Positions 7,079 through 13,631 of a stretch of DNA of 18,970 nucleotides are shown here, in pieces; the first letter of the stretch is position 1, and every line of letters starts with the position of its first letter. This stretch comes from an uncultured Collinsella sp. (GTDB lineage Bacteria > Actinomycetota > Coriobacteriia > Coriobacteriales > Coriobacteriaceae). Made by a program: the position numbers and the translations under genes. The notes under the pieces are model-generated. The model was given only the letters and a program-made list of their open reading frames with translations, searched no databases and was not told the DNA's origin. The stretch covers positions 1 to 18,970 of the forward strand of contig UQHQ01000037.1 of assembly GCA_900540945.1 (NCBI GenBank). The letters are read 5' to 3'.

Positions 7079-7891
7079 ATGACAGCTATCGATCGAACGC
7101 GGGCTGCCGCGGCCTTCAAGACCTACACCGATGCCTACGATGCCGCCAATCCGCGTATCGCGCTCAAAATCGAGCATACGTACCACGTTGCCGAGGCATG
7201 CGATGCCGTGGCACGCGAACAGGGCTGGTCACCGCAGGACATTGATCTGGCGTGGCTTTGTGGGCTGTTGCACGATATGGGCCGCCTTGAGCAGCTGCGA
7301 CGCTGGGATACGTTTAAGGATGCCGAAAGCGTGAGCCATGCGGCGTTGGGCGTCGAGGTCCTCTTTGGCAAAAAACCTGCAGATGCGCCCGCGGCAACAA
7401 GTATCCGCGACTTTATCGACGATCCGGTAGAAGACGAACTCATTCGAGCGAGCATTGCCTATCACAGCAATTTCCGTCTGCCCGCGCAGCTCGGCGAGCG
7501 CACGCGGCGCTTCTGCGATATCGTGCGCGATGGCGACAAGATCGACATCATGCGCACCATCGCCGACAGTACCGTCGACACCATCCTCAAAGTGAATGAG
7601 GACGCGTTTCTTGCCAGCCACTTCTCGGCACCGACGCTGGCCGCCTTTGACGAGCACCGCTGCGTCACGCGCGATGAGCGCAATGAGCCCGCGGACTACT
7701 TGGTGGGGCTTATCTGCTTTATGTTTGAGCTTGTCTATCCGGCAAGCCGCGCGCTGGCGCGCGAGCAGGGCGATATCTACCGCCTGCTCGACGCGCCCTT
7801 TGGTATCACGCGCCCCTTCACCGATTCCGCCACGCAAGCGACCTGGGAGCGCCTAAAGGACGAGCTGCGCAGCTGGCTGGCAAGTGCCTAG
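7079..7891 (+). CDS. HD-domain metal-dependent phosphohydrolase
   Basis: A 270-residue cytosolic protein with the HD-superfamily metal ligands in order: His33 in IEHTYHV, the His65-Asp66 pair in GLLHDMGRLEQ, His127 in AYHSNF, and a late Asp in IVRDGDKIDIMRT. The family hydrolyses phosphate esters of nucleotides or related compounds. The GYP motif of c-di-GMP phosphodiesterases is absent, so a link to the nearby cyclase is not supported. The start is fixed by TAGGAAG 6 bases before the ATG. It diverges from azlC across 137 bp and converges with etfA, the two stop codons sharing CTAG (7888-7891). Substrate unknown. Confidence 0.85.
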   Translation: MTAIDRTRAAAAFKTYTDAYDAANPRIALKIEHTYHVAEACDAVAREQGWSPQDIDLAWLCGLLHDMGRLEQLRRWDTFKDAESVSHAALGVEVLFGKKPADAPAATSIRDFIDDPVEDELIRASIAYHSNFRLPAQLGERTRRFCDIVRDGDKIDIMRTIADSTVDTILKVNEDAFLASHFSAPTLAAFDEHRCVTRDERNEPADYLVGLICFMFELVYPASRALAREQGDIYRLLDAPFGITRPFTDSATQATWERLKDELRSWLASA

Positions 7892-9093
7892 CACTCAAGC
7901 TGGGCCAGCAGCTCCTCAACGACCTCGACGGCGTCGCCGACGACCTTGTACTGGGCGACGCCGAAGATGGGGGCATCTGGGTCCTCGTTGACGGCGATGA
8001 TGCACTCCGCACCGCCGATGCCGGCAAGATGCTGGATGGCACCCGAAACGCCGATGCTCACAAGGAGCTTAGGCGAAACCGACACGCCCGTCTGGCCAAT
8101 CTGGTGGCGATACTCCAGCCAGCCCGCCTCCACGACGGGTCGCGTGCAGCCGAGCTCGGCACCCAGGACTTCGGCGAGCTTTCGCATCAAGGGTAGGTTT
8201 TTCTTGGAGCCAATACCGCGACCCACAACAACTAGACGCTCGGCATCGGCAATCGAAGCCTGCTGGCCCCATTCCTCGGCGGGAATCGAAATCTCGACAC
8301 GAGCCTTGGCGTCTTCCGCAAGTAATACCTGGGTAATCGTTCCGGAGCGGCTATAGTCAAAGTCGGGCGCCTTAAAGATGCCGGGGCGCACCGTTGCCAT
8401 CTGGGGACGGTGGTTGGGGCAGATAATGGTGGCCATCAAGTTGCCGCCAAACGCCGGACGCGTCTGTTGCAGCAGGCCCGTCTCCGTATCCATCGAAAGC
8501 ACGGTGCAGTCGGCCGTAAGGCCCGTCCGCAGGCGCACGGCAACGCCAGGCGCCAGCTCGCGGCCAAAAGCGGTCGCACCGTACAGAATGGCTTCGGGCT
8601 TGCGCTCGGTTACCAAATCGCAGATGAGGCGAGCATAGACCTCCGCGTCGTTCTGACGCAGGCGCTCGTCACGACAGACCAGAACTTCGTCCGCACCGGC
8701 GCAAACCAGATGCTCCAGGTCCTCAAGCGAGCCCTCGGGGCCCATGCCGACCAGCGCCACCAGGCGACAGCCGCGTGCATCGGCAAGCTCGCGGCCCTTG
8801 CCCATGAGCTCGTAGGCCACCGGGGCCACGTCATCGTGCTCGTCGGTCTGAACGAATACCCAAATGTCTCGATACGCATCGAGGTCAACCGCGCCGGCGG
8901 CCTCGTCGCGCTCGATCGAAATGGCGTTGACGGGACAGGCGTCGACGCACCCGCCGCACAAGATGCAGCCGTCGGTCACATGGGCGCAGCGGTTGGGGCG
9001 CTCGCCCTCCACCACAATGCCACCCGAGGCACAGGCGCGAACGCAGCGGCCACAGCCAACGCATGCCTCGCTATCGATTATCAGTCCGCTCAT
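7888..9093 (-). CDS. etfA: Electron transfer flavoprotein alpha subunit with N-terminal 2x[4Fe-4S] ferredoxin domain
   Basis: A 401-residue protein in which a bacterial ferredoxin module is fused to EtfA. Residues 11-21 (CVGCGRCVRAC) and 43-53 (CILCGGCVDAC) each give a CxxCxxCx3C cluster-binding motif. The EtfA Rossmann-like domain follows from about residue 72. The C-terminal FAD domain carries VGRGIGSKKNL and the FAD-binding SIGVSGAIQHLAGIGG. This fused form is known from bifurcating or confurcating Etf complexes of anaerobes, such as LctC and CarE of Acetobacterium, where the ferredoxin domain helps pass electrons to or from free ferredoxin. The ATG at 9093 abuts the etfB stop codon with no gap, so the two are translationally coupled. 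It is the last gene of the operon and has no terminator; its stop overlaps that of the HD gene. Confidence 0.95.
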   Translation of the reverse strand: MSGLIIDSEACVGCGRCVRACASGGIVVEGERPNRCAHVTDGCILCGGCVDACPVNAISIERDEAAGAVDLDAYRDIWVFVQTDEHDDVAPVAYELMGKGRELADARGCRLVALVGMGPEGSLEDLEHLVCAGADEVLVCRDERLRQNDAEVYARLICDLVTERKPEAILYGATAFGRELAPGVAVRLRTGLTADCTVLSMDTETGLLQQTRPAFGGNLMATIICPNHRPQMATVRPGIFKAPDFDYSRSGTITQVLLAEDAKARVEISIPAEEWGQQASIADAERLVVVGRGIGSKKNLPLMRKLAEVLGAELGCTRPVVEAGWLEYRHQIGQTGVSVSPKLLVSIGVSGAIQHLAGIGGAECIIAVNEDPDAPIFGVAQYKVVGDAVEVVEELLAQLEC

Positions 9094-9909
9094 CTAAGCC
9101 ATCCCCTCGATAATCTTGGCAAGCTTTGCCGCCTGTTCGACCGGCGTGCCCTCGATGGCCTCGCACGTTTGGTCACGGTCGAGCACAAACGAGCGCACGA
9201 CCTGCGTCGGCGATCCGGTAAGGCCGCAGCGCAAAGGGTCGGCATGCACATCGGCAGCACTGACCACCCGCACATCCGCATCTTCGGCCGCGCGAATGCC
9301 GGCGATGCTCGGCATGCGCAGCTGGCCGATCTCCTTGGCGGTCGTCATCGCGCACGGCATCTCCAGATAGACCGTCTCCTCGCCGGCGTCACAGCCGTGG
9401 ACAAGCGCCAGCGAGCCGCACGTCGTAAAGCCCGCGCTCTGTACGCAGCTCACATCGGTCACGCAGGGAATCTCGAAGGCGCCGGCCAGTTCGGGGCCAA
9501 TCTGGGCAGTATCGCCATCCACCGCCATCTTGCCGCAGATGAGCAGGTCGAAGTCCTCGTCGAGCGCCTCGATGCCGCATTTGAGAGCATAGGTGGTCGC
9601 CAACGTGTCCGCGCCCGCAAAAGCACGGTCGGTGAGCAGCAATGCATCGTCGGCGCCGCGGGCGATGCAGTCGCGCAGTAGCAATTCGGTTGCAGGGATA
9701 CCCATCGATACCACCGTCACGTGCACATCCATGCCAAAGCCGATAAAGTCGTCCTTGAGCGCCAACGCACATTCGAGGGCACTTGCATCGAAGGGATTAA
9801 TGACCGCCTGCTTGCCATCGCGCACGATGGTATTGGTTTTGGGGTCCATCTTGACCTCGGTGCTTCCCGGCACCGCCTTGACGCACACCACCATATGGAA
9901 ATCACTCAT
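9094..9909 (-). CDS. etfB: Electron transfer flavoprotein beta subunit
   Basis: A 271-residue partner of EtfA. It opens with the EtfB-typical MVVCVKAVPGSTEVKMDP and INPFDASALECALALKD, has the nucleotide-binding region TVVSMGIPATELLLRDCIARG, and later LLICGKMAVDGDTAQIGPEL, which matches the conserved G-x-Q-(S/A)-x-D-x-D-T-x-Q-x-G-P loop of the subunit in outline. In bifurcating Etfs this subunit holds the bifurcating FAD and binds NAD(H). The ATG at 9909 is chosen because AAAGGGGG lies about 9 bases upstream; a GTG at 9915 overlapping the preceding stop as GTGA is possible but would put the ribosome site too close. It sits between the dehydrogenase gene and etfA with almost no spacing. Confidence 0.94.
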   Translation of the reverse strand: MSDFHMVVCVKAVPGSTEVKMDPKTNTIVRDGKQAVINPFDASALECALALKDDFIGFGMDVHVTVVSMGIPATELLLRDCIARGADDALLLTDRAFAGADTLATTYALKCGIEALDEDFDLLICGKMAVDGDTAQIGPELAGAFEIPCVTDVSCVQSAGFTTCGSLALVHGCDAGEETVYLEMPCAMTTAKEIGQLRMPSIAGIRAAEDADVRVVSAADVHADPLRCGLTGSPTQVVRSFVLDRDQTCEAIEGTPVEQAAKLAKIIEGMA

Positions 9910-9911
9910 CT

Positions 9912-11513
9912 TCACGCGCCCCCTTTCTGGACGAGTTCATCCAAGAGCTTCTCCGAAAACAGGTTGCCACGACCCAGCTGCCCGGCAGGATCGAGCTGCA
10001 GCTTGAGTCGAGCCGATTCGACCATGGCCTCGTGGCCGTACATCGTCTCCAAAAAGCCCGCTTTGATCTTGCCGACGCCGTGCTCGGCAGAGACGGCGCC
10101 GCCCATAGCCGTTACCTCCGCAGCCCACTGGGCAAACAGCTCACCGCCGCGACGGTAGTCCCGCGCATCGCGCGGCAGGATATTCACATGCAGATGGTTG
10201 TTGCCGATATGTCCCCAGGCGGCAGACTCAAGCCCGCTTTCGGCCAGCGTGCGGCGATAGAGGGCAACGACATCGGCCAGGCGCGCATTGGGCACCGACA
10301 TATCCGACCCCAGCTTGGTAATGGTGGGGTCGGTGCGGCGACGCTCGTCGATGAGCATGTTGACGCTCTCGGGAACGGCGTGGCGGAAGAACCGCTGGCA
10401 TTCGCGATCGACCTCGGTGCGTGCAACCCAGGTCGCGTCGTCGCGGCCGCCCGCAAGCTCCAAAACCCATCCCAGGTGGTACAGCTCCTCGGTCGCTTGC
10501 GCCTCGTCGTCGCAGTCGAGTTCCACGTAAACACAGACCTTTGCCTCATCGTCGAGTGCCGGCAGCGAGACAAACGCGGTCGACTGCTCGCGCTGGCGGC
10601 GAAGGATATCCAAGGCGCCGGCATCGAAATACTCAATAGCGGCGGCATGGGACAGCACGGGGCGCACGGAATCGGTAAAGGAAACCGCCTTGTCCTCGCT
10701 GTCGAAAAAGCAGCTCACGCCCCATACGACCGAAGGTGCCGCCTGCAGGGCGATCTCGAGCTCGGTAATGACGCCGAGTGTGCCGCACGCACCGATGAAA
10801 AGATCGATGGCGTCCATATCGTCCGAAACGAAATAACCCGACGCGTTTTTGGTCTTGGGCATGGTATAGCCAGGAAGATCCAGCTCGAGCGCGCGGCCTT
10901 CCGCTGTCACGAGCGACAAGTGGCGTGCGTCAGCGTGCGCCTGACCTCGATGAAGCTCAAGCAGGTCGCCGTCCGCCAGTGCCACGTGAAGCCCCGTAAC
11001 GTGCGGGCGCATGGGGCCGTAGGCGTAACTGCGGGCACCGGAGGCATTGCACGCCGCCATGCCGCCCAGGCAGGCAGACGCCTCGGTGGGATCGGTGGGG
11101 AAGAACTGCTCAGGAGCTGCCTGGAACTCCTCATAGGCCTCAAGCGATACCTGATCCCAGTCAGCGGTCGGCAATGCCTTCTTACCCAGTTGCTTGCGCA
11201 ACTCCGAAAGCACGACGCCCGGCTCCACGCGCAGCAGAAAACGGCCTCGCTCGTCGCGGCGAAGACCCAGGTAGCGATTCATACGAGAAGTGTTGAGGAT
11301 ATGCCCGCCGTGAGGCACGGCGCCGGCAGCCAGACCGGTCCGAGCACCCTGGACCGTTATTGGAACATGCTCGGCATGGAGCTTTCGCAGAATGGCGCGG
11401 ACTTCGTCCTCCGTTGTCGGAAACGAGATGCTCGACGCCTCGCCCGATGTGCGAGATTCATCGCGACCATATTCTTCGAACTCGTCGCCGAAGGGTTTGA
11501 TGGCTGCAGACAC
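9912..11513 (-). CDS. FAD-linked 2-hydroxyacid dehydrogenase (GlcD/LctD type, probable D-lactate dehydrogenase)
   Basis: A 533-residue flavoprotein of the vanillyl-alcohol-oxidase/GlcD family. The type-4 FAD-binding domain includes PITVQGARTGLAAGAVPHGG (51-70), RVEPGVVLSELRKQLG (95-110) and ACLGGMAACNASGARSYAYG (147-166). The C-terminal FAD-oxidase domain carries GHIGNNHLHVN (434-444) and the GlcD-type SAEHGVGKIK (475-484) before the terminal RGNLFSEKLLD. It is somewhat longer than the usual 460-480. With etfB and etfA immediately downstream it matches the LctD-LctB-LctC set that oxidises lactate with NAD+ while consuming reduced ferredoxin. No lactate permease or racemase is present, so glycolate or another 2-hydroxyacid is possible. 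Start GTG at 11513, with AGGGGGAG 5 bases upstream. Confidence 0.93.
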   Translation of the reverse strand: MSAAIKPFGDEFEEYGRDESRTSGEASSISFPTTEDEVRAILRKLHAEHVPITVQGARTGLAAGAVPHGGHILNTSRMNRYLGLRRDERGRFLLRVEPGVVLSELRKQLGKKALPTADWDQVSLEAYEEFQAAPEQFFPTDPTEASACLGGMAACNASGARSYAYGPMRPHVTGLHVALADGDLLELHRGQAHADARHLSLVTAEGRALELDLPGYTMPKTKNASGYFVSDDMDAIDLFIGACGTLGVITELEIALQAAPSVVWGVSCFFDSEDKAVSFTDSVRPVLSHAAAIEYFDAGALDILRRQREQSTAFVSLPALDDEAKVCVYVELDCDDEAQATEELYHLGWVLELAGGRDDATWVARTEVDRECQRFFRHAVPESVNMLIDERRRTDPTITKLGSDMSVPNARLADVVALYRRTLAESGLESAAWGHIGNNHLHVNILPRDARDYRRGGELFAQWAAEVTAMGGAVSAEHGVGKIKAGFLETMYGHEAMVESARLKLQLDPAGQLGRGNLFSEKLLDELVQKGGA

Positions 11514-11767
11514 GCGAACTCCCCCTTTAGTTAACTACAGTGTTTGCAGGGAGATGTTACCGCATCGTTTCGTCGACGTGACTGAGACCGTCTCCATAAT
11601 TGGCGAATTTTACGTTTGCGCAATTCGGCGAGCGGCGGCGTTTTCTCGGCAGGCGCTCTATTTAACGCGCTCCTTTCCATCGCAGCCACGCACACAATTG
11701 GCGCTCGAAAAAACTTGAGATATTTTTTAGCGTCTCTCACCTGCGGCGATGTAAACCCGTCAAGCAT

Positions 11768-11785
11768 TTGGTCAGAAATTGGTCA
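11768..11785. repeat. Tandem TTGGTCA direct repeats, one helical turn apart
   Basis: TTGGTCA at 11768-11774 recurs at 11779-11785. Spacing of 11 bp places both copies on the same DNA face, as for tandem regulator half-sites (OmpR/PhoB-type dimers, for example). They lie about 75 bp ahead of the first surface-cluster gene. Confidence 0.4.
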
Positions 11786-11814
11786 AGTTGTGGCTGATAC
11801 GGTCGGCATCGACA

Positions 11815-11838
11815 GCCAAAACCAATAGAAGGTTTGGC
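11815..11838 (+). promoter_or_regulatory. Leader hairpin before the surface cluster
   Basis: GCCAAAACC (11815-11823, one bulged A) pairs with GGTTTGGC (11831-11838) around AATAGAA. It ends 9 bases before the GGGAGG ribosome site at 11848. That site itself sits in a tiny GGGA/TCCC dyad (11848-11858). There is no U-tract, so this is not a terminator; it could influence mRNA stability or ribosome access. Confidence 0.35.
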
Positions 11839-11858
11839 CCAAAAACAGGGAGGTTCCC

Positions 11859-12155
11859 ATGGCATATTACTGGCCCCAGTACGGCATCGCCATCGAAGTT
11901 GACGATGACCCATATCTTCTGCCCTTCGATGAGGAGGCATTTCCCGATGCGGCTGTCTATCACGTCACCACCGACGTGATTTGCGATCCCGAATCGTTTT
12001 CGACACTCGCCCACCACATCGCCCACATCCACGACATCAAACTCGACCCAAACTTCGACGAGCTCATCTACTCGCGACGCCTCATGCTCCACATGCTCTT
12101 TGGCGCCGATCCGTCCACGTTCGCGCGCGTCTATACCACTAAGGATGCCGCATGA
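11859..12155 (+). CDS. Small acidic protein of unknown function
   Basis: A 98-residue protein that I do not recognise. It has no signal peptide or membrane helix and is acidic (IEVDDDPYLLPFDEEAFPD, residues 12-30), with a His-rich patch AHHIAHIHDIKLD at 51-63, so it is probably cytosolic. The start is well supported by GGGAGG 5 bases ahead of the ATG. Its stop overlaps the next start as ATGA (12152-12155), which ties it by translational coupling to a signal-anchored extracellular protein. That makes it a candidate regulator, chaperone or assembly factor of the surface cluster, but this is inference from position only. Confidence 0.75.
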   Translation: MAYYWPQYGIAIEVDDDPYLLPFDEEAFPDAAVYHVTTDVICDPESFSTLAHHIAHIHDIKLDPNFDELIYSRRLMLHMLFGADPSTFARVYTTKDAA

Positions 12156-12661
12156 GCGTAAGGAAGCAGTCGAGCCCCCTAGGGTCAAAACATCGAAAAA
12201 GGCTCGGCGCCGTCTGTTTGGCCATCGCCTGCGCCCTTATCGCCGTCGGCCTTTACGCTTGGCAGTCAAAGCCTGTCGCCGAGACGGGTGCCTCGGTCAC
12301 AGCGGCAGAGGGTAAGTCGCGTCAGGAAATCCAGGACGAGCTCGATGCCATCGTCCGCGACAACATGATGACGATCTCGGTCGCACCGGTCGCCCAGCTA
12401 CAAAAAGGCGGCAAGCTGCGCGTCAACGTGCAAAACGTCCAAGATAACAAGTTTCCCCAGCGTTTCCGCGTGATCCAAAACGACGAGACCATCTATGAAT
12501 CGGGCGTGGTCGAGACCGGCAAGACCGTTGAGACCTGCCCCGCAGGCGACATCAAAGAAGGTGAGGCGTATATCGAGATTCAAGCGCTCGACGCCAAGAC
12601 CTACGACGCCCATGGCAATCCCACGCGCATCAAGGTGCGAGTTGCGCAGGCCGAAGACTAG
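12152..12661 (+). CDS. Signal-anchored extracellular protein of unknown function
   Basis: A 169-residue protein with a strongly basic N-terminus (RKQ...SKHRKR), one hydrophobic helix at about 18-37 (LGAVCLAIACALIAVGLYAW) and no clear cleavage site, so it is probably anchored with the rest outside. Residues 55-70 look helical. Residues 74-165 read as alternating beta strands (KLRVNVQNV, RFRVIQNDETIYESGVV, AYIEIQAL, RIKVRVAQ), suggesting one immunoglobulin-like or similar sandwich domain with a single Cys (about 129). No sorting signal is present. The start overlaps the upstream stop by 4 bases. It could be a scaffold or membrane base for the secreted proteins encoded next; no family assignment. 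Confidence 0.78.
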   Translation: MSVRKQSSPLGSKHRKRLGAVCLAIACALIAVGLYAWQSKPVAETGASVTAAEGKSRQEIQDELDAIVRDNMMTISVAPVAQLQKGGKLRVNVQNVQDNKFPQRFRVIQNDETIYESGVVETGKTVETCPAGDIKEGEAYIEIQALDAKTYDAHGNPTRIKVRVAQAED

Positions 12662-12711
12662 ATCTGCCACCCGTTGCGAAAACGCGCACCCACGCCGCTT
12701 TCGTCTAACCA

Positions 12712-12730
12712 TCACGGAAACGGTCCGTGA
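12712..12730 (+). promoter_or_regulatory. Intergenic hairpin between surface-cluster genes
   Basis: TCACGGA and TCCGTGA form a perfect 7-bp stem around AACGG in the 88-bp gap. It lies 7 bases before the AAAGGA ribosome site (12738-12743). Without a U-tract it is more likely an mRNA processing or stability element than a terminator; it could set different levels for the genes on either side. Confidence 0.4.
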
Positions 12731-12749
12731 CGAATAGAAAGGAACGATT

Positions 12750-13349
12750 ATGGACATCACCGGGAACTTGAGCGGAACCAGGGCGCTCGTCGTGGGCGCG
12801 GGGCTGATGCTTGCACTCTCAATGGGTGCCGCGCCGACCCCCGCCCTGGCGGAGGGACGCACTGGAACCACCAACGTGACTATCAGGACCCAAATCGACA
12901 ACATCAAGTTCAAAGCCCCGACCGTCATTCCGTTCGTCGCTAAGGCAGACGGCACGCTCCAGGGCCCTTCCGAGAATACAACCACCATCGACAATCTTTC
13001 GGCCTATGGCATCCACGTTACCAACATGAAGATTGCCGCCCAGAAGTCCTGGAGCATCGTCGCCGACGCCAAGACGGGGACCGCCCAGAACTCCATCGAT
13101 TTTAAGGTTGGTCCGGCCAAGGCACTCCAAGACGCTCACGCCGCGACGCAGGAAGCGGGCCTCGACCTTTCCAAAAATGCATCCTTCGACATGGGCTACC
13201 AGGGCATCGCCGATGGTACGGACAAGATTAAGCTCAAGACAAGCGGCAATGTCGCCCGCGTCACGCGAGACATCTTCCATGTGACTGGCGAGGGCGACCA
13301 GGTCGCAAGCATTACGTGGACGGTCGAGCCCGGTGCGCACACGGCCTAA
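12750..13349 (+). CDS. Secreted beta-rich surface protein of unknown function
   Basis: A 199-residue exported protein. An N-terminal hydrophobic stretch (about 11-28) and PTPALAEG give a signal peptidase I site near residue 34. The mature part looks all-beta with a pattern I know from small surface proteins of Gram-positive gut bacteria: FKAPTVIPFVAKADGTL (54-70), TTTIDNLSAYGIHVTNMKI (77-95), SWSIVADAK, and a terminal strand VASITWTVEP. The 54-84 part resembles residues 348-385 of the protein encoded at 13632-15044, both running into IDNL. No Cys and no C-terminal anchor. The ATG has AAAGGA 6 bases upstream. The 3' end overlaps the next gene by 17 bases. Possibly a pilin-like or matrix subunit; function unproven. 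Confidence 0.8.
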   Translation: MDITGNLSGTRALVVGAGLMLALSMGAAPTPALAEGRTGTTNVTIRTQIDNIKFKAPTVIPFVAKADGTLQGPSENTTTIDNLSAYGIHVTNMKIAAQKSWSIVADAKTGTAQNSIDFKVGPAKALQDAHAATQEAGLDLSKNASFDMGYQGIADGTDKIKLKTSGNVARVTRDIFHVTGEGDQVASITWTVEPGAHTA

Positions 13350-13590
13350 GGCGATGGTCCTTGCCGTCATCATCGGCGTTGTAACGTTTGCCCCGATCGC
13401 CGCCTTTGCCCAACAAGAGCAAGCGCAGGCTGCCACGCAAGTGACTGTCGATCTATCGGAGCTCGAACGCAGTGGCCAACATGAGCCCCTCGCGCAAACG
13501 GGCGACACGCGACAGCTCCTGGCAGCAGGAGTCGCCGCGGCAGGCGCAAGCGCCATCGGCCTTGGCCTGCGCATGAAACGCAGCCAGTAG
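13333..13590 (+). CDS. Mini cell-wall-anchored peptide with LAQTG sorting signal
   Basis: An 85-residue protein made almost entirely of targeting signals: a basic N-terminus (RTRPK), a hydrophobic segment (8-24) ending in AAFAQQ as a signal peptidase site near residue 26, about 26 exposed residues, then LAQTGD (53-58), a hydrophobic helix (62-79) and a basic tail RMKRSQ. LAxTG is the sorting pattern described for class E sortases of Actinobacteria. I chose the GTG at 13333, overlapping the upstream gene, because it supplies the positive charge a signal peptide needs; an ATG at 13354 would begin directly in the hydrophobic core. No sortase gene is in the window. It may be an anchor or cap for the neighbouring secreted proteins. 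Confidence 0.78.
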   Translation: MRTRPKAMVLAVIIGVVTFAPIAAFAQQEQAQAATQVTVDLSELERSGQHEPLAQTGDTRQLLAAGVAAAGASAIGLGLRMKRSQ

Positions 13591-13631
13591 CCGCGAAAAT
13601 CGAGACCGTCCAGAACAGGTAAGGAGAACCC

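Larger units (their letters stand above)
11514..11858. other. Divergent intergenic regulatory region
   Basis: This 345-bp stretch between the dehydrogenase/Etf operon and the surface-protein cluster holds no convincing gene; its short open frames lack ribosome sites and family features. It is more AT-rich than its surroundings, including an A6 tract and TATTTTTTAG near 11705-11730. Two direct repeats of TTGGTCA (11768-11774, 11779-11785) lie 11 bp apart. CGAATT and AATTCG arms form an inverted repeat near 11602-11628. On the minus strand TTGCGC, a 16-bp spacer and AATTAT could be a weak promoter for the dehydrogenase operon. A hairpin at 11815-11838 lies before the first plus-strand gene. Confidence 0.6.

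Noticed and set aside
7079..7891. Reading the HD protein as a c-di-GMP phosphodiesterase partner of the nearby cyclase
   Set aside because: It lacks the GYP motif and extended HD-GYP signature; a general HD phosphohydrolase is the safer call.
8410..9681. 423-codon plus-strand open frame opposite etfA/etfB
   Set aside because: The minus strand encodes unmistakable EtfA and EtfB with cluster and FAD motifs; the plus frame has the Arg/His-rich, low-information composition of an antisense shadow.
10032..11534. 500-codon plus-strand open frame opposite the dehydrogenase gene
   Set aside because: The minus frame has conserved FAD-oxidase motifs, and the plus frame has no family features.
11531..11767. 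Minus-strand 78-codon frame in the divergent intergenic region
   Set aside because: No clear ribosome site, atypical composition, and it overlaps the presumed promoter region of the dehydrogenase operon.
12750..13590. The 85-residue sorting-signal gene as a frameshifted C-terminus of the 199-residue protein
   Set aside because: The short protein has its own basic N-terminus and signal peptide, and the upstream protein ends in a complete beta strand, so they look like two genes with a 17-base overlap.
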